From: Candidatus Tumulicola sp.
GTDB lineage: Bacteria > Vulcanimicrobiota > Vulcanimicrobiia > Eremiobacterales > Eremiobacteraceae
Assembly: GCA_035601835.1 (NCBI GenBank)
Contig: DATNNM010000009.1
Coordinates: forward strand, 1 to 64,000
Length of the DNA: 64,000 bases
Direction of reading: 5' to 3'
The position numbers and the translations under genes were made by a program. The stretch's first letter is position 1; the number at the start of each line of letters is the position of its first letter. Shown here piece after piece: positions 1 through 8,875 of the stretch. The notes beneath the pieces were generated by a model. It was not told the DNA's origin. It did not search any database and saw only the letters and a list, made by a program, of their open reading frames with translations.

Positions 1-411
1 CTCTACAATCTGCGCGAGCCCGCCGATCCGGACGATTTGCGCGCGTCGTTAAAAGCGGCGCGGCCCATCACCGTCAGTCAGGTGCTGTGCGCCTGGATCC
101 TTGACGGGCACGGCTCCTTCGATGCGGACGAAGCAGTGCAAGCGGTCTCAAGCCGAGTGCAAAGCCTGCCGTCCGGCGCGCGCGTTGATCCAGAACTGCA
201 AGCGAATCCGGAGCGAATGGCGCGCGCAGCCATCATGGGCATGGTCCGTTTGGGCACACTGGTTCTTGACACGGGACGCTACCGGCTGACCGAAAAGCGA
301 GCGCACCCGCAGTTCCCGCTCGTGCGCGATATGGTCGCGTTTCAGGCGACGTTCTTCCGCGAGACCATCGAGGCGCTTGCGGGGCTGGAAGAACGGAATT
401 CACGGACCTAA
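1..411 (+). CDS. hypothetical protein, C-terminal fragment
   Basis: The frame is open from the first base of the window (LYNLREPADPDD...) through a TAA at 409-411, so the true start lies to the left and only about 136 C-terminal residues are seen. The visible part is soluble and probably helical, with no signal or membrane segment. I do not recognise the family. The stop codon lies in the middle of a perfect inverted repeat. The gene points the same way as the TonB receptor that follows 56 bases later, but the hairpin between them argues for separate transcription units. Confidence 0.6.
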   Translation, partial: LYNLREPADPDDLRASLKAARPITVSQVLCAWILDGHGSFDADEAVQAVSSRVQSLPSGARVDPELQANPERMARAAIMGMVRLGTLVLDTGRYRLTEKRAHPQFPLVRDMVAFQATFFRETIEALAGLEERNSRT

Positions 412-420
412 AGGTCCGTG
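401..420 (+). terminator. perfect 9-bp hairpin spanning a stop codon
   Basis: CACGGACCT at 401-409 is exactly complementary to AGGTCCGTG at 412-420, with AA between. The TAA stop of the upstream gene uses the apex. No T-run follows, so this could be a Rho-assisted terminator or an mRNA 3' end stabiliser rather than a classical intrinsic terminator. Confidence 0.5.
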
Positions 421-466
421 GGTACATGACGGCGCAACTTTTCTCGACAGGCTTGGAGGACCACGC

Positions 467-3400
467 ATGATTTTTCGTTTGACCTGCGTCGCTCTGCTCG
501 CAATGCTTTTCGCGGCGCCGCCGGCCCTTTCTCTCGCGGGAACCACCGGCGCGCTGGTCGGCGACGTCGTGACCGGCGGCCAAGTCCCGGTCGCCGATGC
601 CAAGATCACCGTGACTTCCGCCGCTGAGAACGAATCCACGCTCACGGACACACGCGGCCACTTCACCTTCGTCTCGCTGCTACCGGACGTATACGCGGTC
701 ACCGCGACCAAAGCGGGATTCCATGCGGTCTCGCAACCGGGCGTTGAGGTCTTCGCCGACAACACGCAGGCGCTTCGGCTGGTGTTGGAGAGCGAGACCA
801 AGACGCTGGGCACGGTGAACGTCTCGGCCAGTCCGAGTCTGGTGCGCGCCGGCACCGTGCAAAACGTGTATTCGGTCAACCAGCGCCTCGGCTCCAAACT
901 CGTCGCACTCGGCGGCGGCGGCAATCTCGATTTTGCGTATTCCGCCATCGCGGCCAGCCCCGGCACGTTCGTGCCGCCGTTCCAAACCGGCTGGAACCAG
1001 CCCATCTTTCTGCGCGGCGGGGACTTCACCGAGGTCGGCTACGAGCTGGATGGCGTGCCGCTGAATCGCTTCTTCGACAACATCACGACCACCAATCTGG
1101 CGACGCTCGGCCAGCAGCAGCTCCAGATCTACACCGGCGGAGCACCGGCCGACGCGCAGTCGCACGGTCTGTCCGGCTATATCAACCAGGTCGTGCGCAC
1201 GGGCACGTATCCGGGTTTCGCGGACGTGACCTTCGGCGTCGGCGCCCCAGCGCTATACAATAAGCTGAATTTCGAGGTTGGCGGGGCAACGCCGGACCAT
1301 CGCTTCAGTTATTACGCCGCGACCGGCGGCTTCGACCAAGATTATCGCTACGTCGATCAGTTCAACGGGCCGTTCTTCTCTCAAACCTTTGGTCAGCCGT
1401 TCGATCTCGCCAATTTCGCGCTCGGCCCGAACAGTCCGGTCGGCGCGCCGGGCTGCCCGCCGCTGCCCAACGGCTCGAACTTCGCGGGCTGCTATGCGAA
1501 CCACGGTTTTTTCAACGCACTGCCGGTCGGCCCGGGCGGCTATATCCTGGGGCCGTACAACATGGGCAAGAACTCGCGCATCACCGATCGCGAAAGCATG
1601 GTCAACCTCCACTTCGGTTTTCCGCACGGCCAGGGGATCAATGACGACGTCCAGGTCCTGTACGACACGTCGGCGATCTTCACGAGCGAATACTCGTCGT
1701 TCAACGACTGGGGCGGGGTACCGTTTTGGAGTGCGGCCGGCGCGCAACTCGGCGCCCACACGAACTCCATGGCGCCACCGCCGACGTATGCCTATCCGAC
1801 CATCCAGGCCGGCTTCCAGTACACGGGCGCGCTGCTCATGCCTGCAAGCGGCGCGCCGTTCGGTGCGATCGACAATATGATCCCGTATGTGTTCCCAAGC
1901 GAAGCGGCGTTCGGCGCCAACGGCCAGATCGCGGGGAGCAAGCGCGACGGCGTCTCGAACGGGCAGAGCATCTTCAAGGTGCAATACCAGCACAATTTCA
2001 GCCCGGCCGCCTACGTGCGCGTCTACGGCTTCACCGACTACTCGGATTGGTTCGTGCACAGCCCGAACAGCACGGGGCAGTTGTATATCAGCAACTCGCT
2101 CGACCGCGAGTTGTTCACGCACGAGCGCGGCTTCTCGGCCGAGTACGCCGCGCAGATCAGCCCGCGCCATCTGTTCGATCTCCAGGCATCGTACACGTCG
2201 GCGAACACGACCTTCTTCGACAATACGCAGATGACTAACTCGACGCCGGGCGCGCCGTTCTTCCCGTCGCCGCAGACGGTGTTCGCGGCGTTGGTCAGCG
2301 TCTCGGCGCCCACCAACGGCACGTGCTACGCGATGAATCTCATCTTCCCCGTGGCGCCGGTTCCGGTGTCGTGCATGACCGGTTCGCCTTCGCCTTTCTT
2401 GACCCAGAAGTTCCTGACGTATGGCGGACCCTTTATTCCGCCGCCGACGGGTTTTGAATGGCTTGCGGTGGAGAGCGGACCCTCCGGCCAAGTCAATGGC
2501 GTTTCGCCGCGCTTCACGTCGCTGTCCGCATCGGATCAGTGGACGCCGTCGACCCGCTTGCATTTCAATCTCGGCCTGCGTTTCGATCGCTTCCAGTTCA
2601 ACATGCCGCCCACTGCAGGCGGCGCGTCGCGCGCCTTTTGGTTCAACGCTTGGAATAACGTGATGTGCGTGAACCCCGGCATCAACGGCGGCAATCCGAT
2701 CGACGAGACGTTGATCGGCGCGGCACCAGGAACTCCGTGCGCGGCCATCTCCGGGCCCGGCATTCCCGCAGGCGCGCTGCAGCCGGCGACCTTGACCAAT
2801 TCCACCGCGGGCGGTTCGTCCGTGACGTTCACGCAGCTCGAGCCGCGCTTCGGCGGCACGTTCACCGCGGGCGAGAACGACGTGATCCGCTTCTCGTACG
2901 GCAAGTACGCGCTGCCGCCGGAGACCCAGTTCGAACAGTACAACACCCTGCAGAACGATCTGCCGGGCTTCATCGGCCCGCTCTTCTACGCGTTCGGGTT
3001 CAAGACACCCGAACACGACATCCGTCCTCCGGTCTCCTACAATCTCGACGCATCGTGGGAACACCGGTTCGGCAAGAGCGACGTCGCGTTCAAGCTGACG
3101 CCGTTCTACCGCACCACTCACGATCAAGAGCAGCAATTCTTCGTCAATCCTTCGACCGGCACGTTCTCCGGCATCAATGCCGGACATCAGAACGCTTCCG
3201 GCCTCGAGTTCGTGCTCACCAAGGGCGACCTCGCGAACAACGGGCTCTCCGTGCAGTTGGCGTACACGTACACGTACAGCCGCGTGCATTACGACACGTT
3301 GGCGAACGGCTCGACGCTGCTCACGCCGGCGAACGCCTCGATCCAGCTCTACAACTCGTTCACCTCCGCGTGCTCGAGCGCGACGCCTTCCACCAACCCG

Positions 3401-4195
3401 GCGAGCCTGTGCGGCGTCAACGGCAACGCCAACGCGTCGCCATGCTTCTCGCCCGGCTCGGTGAGCTCGCCCGGGCCGCCCGATCCGACCTGCACGGGCA
3501 TCGGCACCGTCGCCAATCCGTACTTCAACGCGCCGGCCCGAGCGCTGCTGGATCCCAACGGATCGTACGTGACGTACCATATCGTGCCGACGGGGACCCA
3601 GCTCTCGTCCGCTAGCTTCGGGGTGCCGTCATACGCAACGCTGCTGTTCAACTACCGGCACAACCGCTGGACGTTCGCACCGGTGTTCCAATACATCGCA
3701 GGCAGCCGCTACGGTTCGCCGCAGCAGCAGATCGGGATCAATCCATCCATGTGCGGGCCGCTCGCCGCTCCGCTGGCCGGCGATCCGCGCTATCCGCCCG
3801 GCAGCACCTCGGGCAATCCATATGACGCCACGACCTGCTCGGGGACGATGGTCATCCCCGATCAGTTCAGCGGCAACTTCGACGCGCCGGGCGCATTCCG
3901 CGAACCGTCGTTCTTCTCGGGCCACGCGCAAATCGGCTACGAAGCATCGAGACGCGTCTCGTACAAGCTGACGCTGGTGAACTTGTTCGTGACCTGCAGC
4001 GGCGGCGACGCAATGCCCTGGACCAAGGACAGCGGCGCGGCGTGCGGCTACGACACGATCTCCGGTCACTTGCCTCCGGTGGGGAACATCTACAATCCCG
4101 GCGATCCGATCCAGCGGCTTGTGAAGTATCCGTACGGCAACGCGTTCACCAAGCAGCCGATCGACGCCATCCTCAACATCGAAGTCAAGCTGTAG
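467..4195 (+). CDS. TonB-dependent receptor with carboxypeptidase-regulatory-like domain
   Basis: An outer membrane beta-barrel predicted to import a ligand using TonB energy; the ligand cannot be read from the sequence. The ATG at 467 is chosen because GGAGG sits 9 bases upstream and the protein then begins with a clear signal peptide (MIFRLTCVALLAMLFAAPPA). The order is: signal 1-24; carboxypeptidase-regulatory-like beta sandwich about 25-110 (TGALVGDVV...); plug about 130-250 with QPIFLRGG and ELDGVPLN; then a long barrel to residue 1242 rich in aromatic alternation. Extracellular loops are Gly/Pro/Ser-rich with paired cysteines. The last residue is Leu, not the usual Phe. No siderophore or cobalamin genes lie beside it; the neighbours are pilins. 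Confidence 0.9.
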   Translation: MIFRLTCVALLAMLFAAPPALSLAGTTGALVGDVVTGGQVPVADAKITVTSAAENESTLTDTRGHFTFVSLLPDVYAVTATKAGFHAVSQPGVEVFADNTQALRLVLESETKTLGTVNVSASPSLVRAGTVQNVYSVNQRLGSKLVALGGGGNLDFAYSAIAASPGTFVPPFQTGWNQPIFLRGGDFTEVGYELDGVPLNRFFDNITTTNLATLGQQQLQIYTGGAPADAQSHGLSGYINQVVRTGTYPGFADVTFGVGAPALYNKLNFEVGGATPDHRFSYYAATGGFDQDYRYVDQFNGPFFSQTFGQPFDLANFALGPNSPVGAPGCPPLPNGSNFAGCYANHGFFNALPVGPGGYILGPYNMGKNSRITDRESMVNLHFGFPHGQGINDDVQVLYDTSAIFTSEYSSFNDWGGVPFWSAAGAQLGAHTNSMAPPPTYAYPTIQAGFQYTGALLMPASGAPFGAIDNMIPYVFPSEAAFGANGQIAGSKRDGVSNGQSIFKVQYQHNFSPAAYVRVYGFTDYSDWFVHSPNSTGQLYISNSLDRELFTHERGFSAEYAAQISPRHLFDLQASYTSANTTFFDNTQMTNSTPGAPFFPSPQTVFAALVSVSAPTNGTCYAMNLIFPVAPVPVSCMTGSPSPFLTQKFLTYGGPFIPPPTGFEWLAVESGPSGQVNGVSPRFTSLSASDQWTPSTRLHFNLGLRFDRFQFNMPPTAGGASRAFWFNAWNNVMCVNPGINGGNPIDETLIGAAPGTPCAAISGPGIPAGALQPATLTNSTAGGSSVTFTQLEPRFGGTFTAGENDVIRFSYGKYALPPETQFEQYNTLQNDLPGFIGPLFYAFGFKTPEHDIRPPVSYNLDASWEHRFGKSDVAFKLTPFYRTTHDQEQQFFVNPSTGTFSGINAGHQNASGLEFVLTKGDLANNGLSVQLAYTYTYSRVHYDTLANGSTLLTPANASIQLYNSFTSACSSATPSTNPASLCGVNGNANASPCFSPGSVSSPGPPDPTCTGIGTVANPYFNAPARALLDPNGSYVTYHIVPTGTQLSSASFGVPSYATLLFNYRHNRWTFAPVFQYIAGSRYGSPQQQIGINPSMCGPLAAPLAGDPRYPPGSTSGNPYDATTCSGTMVIPDQFSGNFDAPGAFREPSFFSGHAQIGYEASRRVSYKLTLVNLFVTCSGGDAMPWTKDSGAACGYDTISGHLPPVGNIYNPGDPIQRLVKYPYGNAFTKQPIDAILNIEVKL

Positions 4196-4225
4196 GTCCT
4201 CAGGCGTCCCTCGCATCGGAATAGC

Positions 4226-4246
4226 CCGTCGCACGAAGTGTGACGG
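4226..4246 (+). terminator. hairpin after TonB receptor gene
   Basis: CCGTCGCAC and GTGTGACGG form a 9-bp stem with one G-U pair and a GAA loop, 31 bases after the receptor stop. A TTTT run comes about 10 bases later, too far for a textbook intrinsic terminator, but the position fits transcription ending before the pilin operon. Confidence 0.45.
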
Positions 4247-4315
4247 CGCTTGCAGTTTTGCCGGATAGCCGAGCCGAAGTCTATAAAACCTCCCGTGACA
4301 CATTATGATGGAAGG

Positions 4316-4891
4316 GTGATTCGTCTTTTGAATAAGCGCGGGTCAACGCTGGTCGAGGTCTTGCTGGCCGCTGCCCTGTTGGTCTTCGTCTTCCTCACAT
4401 GGGCCGCCGGTGCGATCATCGCTACGCAGGCCGCGAACACTGCAGCAGAACACACGCAGGCGATCTCCATCGCCAACGCGCTGCTGGAGAACGTCCGGCG
4501 CGATCCGCTTTTCTGGGACGAGTACGGACCCAACGGCTGCAGCACAGGCAGCAACTGCTGGAACGTTGTTCCAGGGCAGCCGTGCGGCCTCGGCGTGCCT
4601 CCTGGACCCGGCCAGAACGTCAACGCCTACAACGATAGCTATGACACATCGAAGAGCAAAGATCAGCAGGCCTGGGAGCCGGGCTATGCGTGCGGCGACC
4701 TCTCGTACCTTCAGAACTACAAAGGCACCGGACGAGATTTCCAATGGAAGTTCATGTGGCGTGCCGACGTCAAGGATTACAGCGCCGGTTCCAACTTCCC
4801 GTACGACGCGACCATCACGATATGGATCTACACCAACGTGGACGGACGAAGCAGCGTGTATAAGGTCGTGACGGAGAAGCGCCTTGGGTAA
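4316..4891 (+). CDS. prepilin, type IV pilus minor pilin (PilV-like)
   Basis: The N-terminus has a class III prepilin signature: short basic leader (IRLLNKRG) cut before STLVEVLLAAALLVFVFL, with Glu at mature position +5 and a long hydrophobic helix. It is therefore a substrate of prepilin peptidase and a candidate minor pilin or pseudopilin. The globular part contains three or four Cys (CSTGSNC, PCGL, YACGD). The start is uncertain: GTG 4316 directly follows the GGAAGG motif, TTG 4328 sits 12 bases after it. It is the first of three coupled prepilin-like genes, overlapping the next by 8 bases. This order matches pilV-pilW-pilX arrangements. Confidence 0.82.
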   Translation: MIRLLNKRGSTLVEVLLAAALLVFVFLTWAAGAIIATQAANTAAEHTQAISIANALLENVRRDPLFWDEYGPNGCSTGSNCWNVVPGQPCGLGVPPGPGQNVNAYNDSYDTSKSKDQQAWEPGYACGDLSYLQNYKGTGRDFQWKFMWRADVKDYSAGSNFPYDATITIWIYTNVDGRSSVYKVVTEKRLG

Positions 4892-5516
4892 GACCTCCGC
4901 AACCGCCGGATTTACGCTCGTCGAGCTCATGGTGAGTCTGACGATCCTCGCCCTGGTGCTGGCCCTTACCGCGGTCGAGTTCCCGCAGGTGTGGTCGCAT
5001 TTTTCGCGCTCTTCGCAGCAGCTGGATGCCGAGCGCACCGCTCGGGTCGTCATGACGCGAGTCACCGACGAGTTCCGTCAAGCGATGCCGGATCAAACCG
5101 ACAACCCGACGTCGCAACAGCCGGTCGTGTCGCCGCTGTGCCCCGGCACCTGCCAGCCCTCGGATCAAACGGGCAGCCAGGACACGAGCGTCGCCTTCTA
5201 TCGCGCTCGCGATCTGCGCGGCTCTCCCGGCTCGATCCCGGTCACGAACGGGCGCCCGACCCCAGCGTACGATCGCGTGATCATCTCGTACGACGCCGCC
5301 TCGAGGCACCTCAACCAATACGTCGTCGCCGCGACCTTTGTGGGACCGTCGCCGGCGCCGGAAGTCATCGGCCAAAACGTCACGAATTTCGTCGTCACGC
5401 CGAAAGGCAGCGAATACGAATTCGATCTGACGGTGACGTCGCCGGCCAGCGGCAACCAATCAACGGCCCAATCCTTTAAACTCACCTCGTCTGTCTATGT
5501 GAGTTACTATCCATGA
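4884..5516 (+). CDS. prepilin, type IV pilus minor pilin (PilW/PulJ-like)
   Basis: The N-terminal leader GKTSATAG is followed by FTLVELMVSLTILALVLALTA, a class III prepilin site with Glu at +5. TTG 4884 is chosen as start because GGAG lies 7 bases upstream (4873-4876) and the leader has the right length; it overlaps the previous stop. The remaining about 190 residues form a soluble domain with one CPGTC motif. Its stop overlaps the next start as ATGA, so translation is coupled. It probably forms part of the pilus-priming minor pilin complex. Confidence 0.83.
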   Translation: MGKTSATAGFTLVELMVSLTILALVLALTAVEFPQVWSHFSRSSQQLDAERTARVVMTRVTDEFRQAMPDQTDNPTSQQPVVSPLCPGTCQPSDQTGSQDTSVAFYRARDLRGSPGSIPVTNGRPTPAYDRVIISYDAASRHLNQYVVAATFVGPSPAPEVIGQNVTNFVVTPKGSEYEFDLTVTSPASGNQSTAQSFKLTSSVYVSYYP

Positions 5517-7222
5517 AAAACAAACGCATCCACGCTCCCGCGCAACGGGGCATCGCCTTCGTCACCGCGCTGCTGATGTCGGTCGTCATGTTGATCCTCA
5601 TCGGCGCGCTGCTGGTCCAGATCGCCGGCGACCTCAGTGACGTCGGCAACCGCGGCTTCGACAATCGCGCGCTGTACGCGGCCGATGCCGGCATTCAGGA
5701 ATTCACGGAGCAGATGGAAGTGACGGCCGGCAACCCGGCGTCCAGCTACACGTACACCACGTCTTCGTCGGATCCGCAGGGCATGGCGTATACGGTCACG
5801 CTCGAGAAGACGTGGAATTCGAGCAACAAGTATTTTCTCGTGACGTCGCGCGGCCAAGCCGGCGGCAACGTCCGCTACGTGCGCGCCATCCTCGAGACGG
5901 TGCCCTATTCGTACTGGGGCAACTTCACGATCTCCGAGTGTTTCAAGAACGGCGGCGGGCGCTGTCAGCACTATTACATCCAGGACGAGGCGATCACGGG
6001 ACCGGTGTATTCCGGCGGCCCGATGCACATCAACTACAGCTCGACTCCGGGGCTTCTGCCGATCTTCCTCGGCAAGGTCCGCACGGCTCAAGTCCCGATT
6101 TGGAACGACCAGGCGCCGGCAGGATCAAGCTCGCCAGATTCGGCCACGCCGAGTCCCGACGGCGCTTGGCACAACGTTCTACAGGGCGGCAAGCCGGATT
6201 TTTTGGTCGATCCGAACGGGCTGCAGCTGCCGGGCGCGGACAAGAATTTCATTCTCGCGAGCGAGGCCTGGGCGGGCAATAGTTCCAGCCTGACGCAGTC
6301 GAGCGGCTACGTCGCGCCGTCTTCAGGCAAAGGTTTGTACGTGAATCAGTCGCTTGCCAACTCGGCAGGGCCGAGCAGCGCGATCGCAAGCGGGCTGTAC
6401 ATCTACGGCGACGTAAACATGACCTCGCAGGCGCAATCCCCCAACGTGGATCCGGGCAACAACCAGACCTTCACCTTCACGCCGGTCGCCGGTGACCCGA
6501 ACTCGATCCCCGGCTCGTACACGGTCAATCTCAATTTCAGTTCGAATCAGACGACGGTGAACTATTACGCGCCTCCCGGACGACCGGGGGTGTCGAGCCC
6601 GACGAGCACGCTCACCTACACCGGATTGCCCAACGGTCAGCAGGTCAACGCGTCTGCAGGACACCAGGCCAACGGCGCCATCTTCGTCGACGGCAGCGTC
6701 AATTTGGGGCAGAACGGCACGACCGATTACATGCACGGCCAATTCACCCTGGGCACGCCCGATCCGCCGGTGAACGGCGAGACGATCTCGCTGCTCGGCA
6801 ACCTGAAGTACCGAGACGATCCGCGCATCGACCCGGCCTCGACCGACATGCTCGGCGTCTGGGCCAACGACGTGCTGATCAAGGACAAGGTCGATCAAAA
6901 CGTCGAGTTCGACGGCAACCTGCTGACGGGGTCCAATGGTGAATGCACGACGACGTCAGGGTCGAGTCCGTGCGGCGACGGCACGTGGTACAACCCCGAC
7001 ATCGCCTCCTCGGGCAACTTGGGCGATTGGACCATCTATGGAAGCCTGGTCGAGAACATCCCCGGTTTCCAGGGCGACCCCATCGGCGGCGCCAACCAAA
7101 AGGGCTACGCGGATCAATACCGCTATGACGCGCGCGCCGCGGTCGTGCCGCCGCCGTTTTTCCCGGACACGAATCTATACTTCGTGATCGCTTGGCAGGA
7201 CCTCGGCGTAAACCCGCCCTAA
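5513..7222 (+). CDS. PilX-like pilus assembly protein, unusually long
   Basis: The N-terminus (MKNKRIHAPAQRGIAFVTALLMSVVMLILIGAL) matches PilX-type proteins: basic leader, Gly before the hydrophobic helix, and the AADAGIQEF motif around residue 62 that typifies this family. Known PilX proteins are usually under 250 residues; this one is 569, with a C-terminal 400 residues rich in Gly, Ser and Asn that may be a beta-rich extracellular domain. It starts on ATG 5513 overlapping the upstream stop by four bases. Membership in the minor pilin operon is secure; the role of the extension is unknown (adhesion or a PilY1 substitute is conceivable). Confidence 0.78.
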   Translation: MKNKRIHAPAQRGIAFVTALLMSVVMLILIGALLVQIAGDLSDVGNRGFDNRALYAADAGIQEFTEQMEVTAGNPASSYTYTTSSSDPQGMAYTVTLEKTWNSSNKYFLVTSRGQAGGNVRYVRAILETVPYSYWGNFTISECFKNGGGRCQHYYIQDEAITGPVYSGGPMHINYSSTPGLLPIFLGKVRTAQVPIWNDQAPAGSSSPDSATPSPDGAWHNVLQGGKPDFLVDPNGLQLPGADKNFILASEAWAGNSSSLTQSSGYVAPSSGKGLYVNQSLANSAGPSSAIASGLYIYGDVNMTSQAQSPNVDPGNNQTFTFTPVAGDPNSIPGSYTVNLNFSSNQTTVNYYAPPGRPGVSSPTSTLTYTGLPNGQQVNASAGHQANGAIFVDGSVNLGQNGTTDYMHGQFTLGTPDPPVNGETISLLGNLKYRDDPRIDPASTDMLGVWANDVLIKDKVDQNVEFDGNLLTGSNGECTTTSGSSPCGDGTWYNPDIASSGNLGDWTIYGSLVENIPGFQGDPIGGANQKGYADQYRYDARAAVVPPPFFPDTNLYFVIAWQDLGVNPP

Positions 7223-7244
7223 TCTAACCCGTGAGGTACCCGCA

Positions 7245-8309
7245 ATGAAAATGCACCGCATTTTAGCTTTTGCGGCGGCTGCGGCCGCTGTCTCGTCCAT
7301 CCTCATTGGCGGCCGAGCGGTCGGGTTTCCGATCCCGGGCATTCCGGGCGTACCCGGCATCGATCCGCAAACCGTGGCGATCAATGCGGCCATCAAGCAG
7401 ATGGCGCCGTGGGTGCGCGCCAACCAGCCGATTCTTTTGGACTGGAGCGCGCTGTACCCGAACACGAACACGCTGCCGGGCGCGCCGTTCGCACCGGCCA
7501 GCGACGCCGCTAGTGTCGCCAGAATCCGGCAACTCATCCAGGGGCAGCTCGCTCACTCGAGCACCGGCATCGTCAACCTGCCACCCGGCGATTACGCGCT
7601 TGAGACGCGCGTATATTGCACCGACATCCATCGGCACGGCGGCAGCCGAGCGTTATGGTTGATGGGCCCGCTGCGCGGCACGCGCGGCAACCTCCTGGCC
7701 GCCATGTACGCGCGCGCGTCCGGGAAAAACGTGGACTTCCAGCAGCTCCAATCGCTCTCATGGGCCATGCAGGCAGGCATGCGCTACGATGAATTGCCGC
7801 TCGCATCGCGCCAGCTCTTCGACGCGCTCATCCCGGATTTCCGCGCCTTGGCGGCGGGCAGTTTCATCGAACAGGTCCAGGGTCAGTGGAACACCTTGTC
7901 GAGCACGATCCCGGGATTGCCTTCGATGGATTCGGCGATCGGCCGCATGGGCGATATCGGACAGACGATCTTCAACATCCGCAATGCGCGCGAAACGATT
8001 CTCGCAAATGCAAATAACTACCACGTGGTTGCAAGCACGCTTGCCCCGCCTTCACAAAGCGGGCCCGATACTTCCGGCTATCCCCCGCCGTGGGCGCAGG
8101 TCGGCCCTGGAGTATACGAGAGGGTGATGACGCCTGGGCATTACGGCGACAAGTCGGAGTTCGACATCCGGGTGACTGGGCCGGGCCAGGCGGGCGTGCC
8201 TTTTTCGAGCGTGATCAGCTACGCCCCGAGCCATCAGGAATGGCAACCGCTCACGCAAGATAGCCCGACGTTTTCCGGCAAGTGGAGCGACATCCACCTT
8301 CAGTATTAG
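7245..8309 (+). CDS. secreted protein of unknown family, end of pilin operon
   Basis: It has a Sec signal peptide (MKMHRILAFAAAAAAVSSILIGG) followed by a Pro/Gly-rich linker (FPIPGIPGVPGIDP) and about 310 residues that I cannot assign. Two cysteines are absent or rare; Trp and Tyr are frequent. GAGG lies 9 bases upstream of the ATG. It follows the PilX-like gene by 22 bases on the same strand and is most simply the last gene of that operon, so an extracellular role linked to pili is inferred. Its 3' end overlaps the convergent gene by 4 bases. Confidence 0.7.
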   Translation: MKMHRILAFAAAAAAVSSILIGGRAVGFPIPGIPGVPGIDPQTVAINAAIKQMAPWVRANQPILLDWSALYPNTNTLPGAPFAPASDAASVARIRQLIQGQLAHSSTGIVNLPPGDYALETRVYCTDIHRHGGSRALWLMGPLRGTRGNLLAAMYARASGKNVDFQQLQSLSWAMQAGMRYDELPLASRQLFDALIPDFRALAAGSFIEQVQGQWNTLSSTIPGLPSMDSAIGRMGDIGQTIFNIRNARETILANANNYHVVASTLAPPSQSGPDTSGYPPPWAQVGPGVYERVMTPGHYGDKSEFDIRVTGPGQAGVPFSSVISYAPSHQEWQPLTQDSPTFSGKWSDIHLQY

Positions 8310-8749
8310 AAGACTTCGACCGAGGTCGCGCCGGCGGACGTGAAAAGGCCTTTGACCTTGTCGGCATCATCCGCGTAATAGCCGGCGATGGCGCGCCCGT
8401 TCTCGAGCGCCTCGGCGTAATCATCGGTGCGGCCATCCGGCACATTGAGGTCTGAGAGCGCCTCGAGCTCGGGCGCCTCCTCGATCTCTCCGACGTCGGT
8501 GCTAAGCTTCGACAGACCCGGCACGTCCGGTCCGCCGTGGCTCGTGATGATGCCGGTGCCGCCGGCGAGGGTCGTTTCTTCGGCCTCGCCGCTCAAAACG
8601 AATTGCACGCCGCTGGAGATGAGCTTGCCGGAAGCTTCGTCGCCCGAGATGACGGTGAGGCGGGCCGGATCGAGTCCACCCTGCTTGAGCGAGTCGGTGA
8701 GCTTCTCGACGGCGGAGTTGCTGGGGAAAATTCCGACGACCACTGGCAT
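8306..8749 (-). CDS. general-stress-17M-like domain protein
   Basis: A 147-residue soluble acidic protein beginning MPVVVGIFPSNSAVEKLTDSLKQ, the beta-alpha start seen in the YflT/GSP17M-like and related DUF1269-type stress proteins. A central Gly-rich stretch (LAGGTGIITSHGG) and a C-terminal beta-alpha unit (DDYAEALENGRAIAGYYADDADKV...) follow the same pattern. AAGGAG lies just upstream of the ATG (RBS read at 8756-8761). The biochemical role of this family is not established. It is divergent from the BNR-repeat gene and shares a symmetrical intergenic region with it. Confidence 0.6.
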   Translation of the reverse strand: MPVVVGIFPSNSAVEKLTDSLKQGGLDPARLTVISGDEASGKLISSGVQFVLSGEAEETTLAGGTGIITSHGGPDVPGLSKLSTDVGEIEEAPELEALSDLNVPDGRTDDYAEALENGRAIAGYYADDADKVKGLFTSAGATSVEVF

Positions 8750-8755
8750 GGCACG

Positions 8756-8870
8756 GCTCCTTTACGATGAGAGCGCGCGGCCTTCGCGCATACCGCCCTG
8801 CCTACCCTCTTCGCGGTCCGGGAGGCCGAGTGTCGTTGGCCGCGAAGAACGGGTCACCTCGTAAAGGAGC
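8756..8870. promoter_or_regulatory. 12-bp inverted repeat whose arms are the two divergent ribosome-binding sites
   Basis: GCTCCTTTACGA at 8756-8767 is the exact reverse complement of TCGTAAAGGAGC at 8859-8870. Each arm contains the AAGGAG of one divergent gene (8749 leftwards, 8876 rightwards). The 91 bases between the arms must hold both promoters. The symmetry could be a duplicated leader, or a shared site for a regulator acting on both transcripts. Confidence 0.6.
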
Positions 8871-8875
8871 AATGC

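Noticed and set aside
1253-3580. Open 775-codon frame on the minus strand
   Set aside because: Fully antisense to the TonB receptor; Arg/Val/Gly-rich composition typical of high-GC shadow frames and no ribosome-binding site.
4196-4315. c-di-GMP (GEMM) riboswitch before the pilin operon
   Set aside because: Only a vague GATAGCC similarity; the conserved GCAAA elements of the aptamer are absent.
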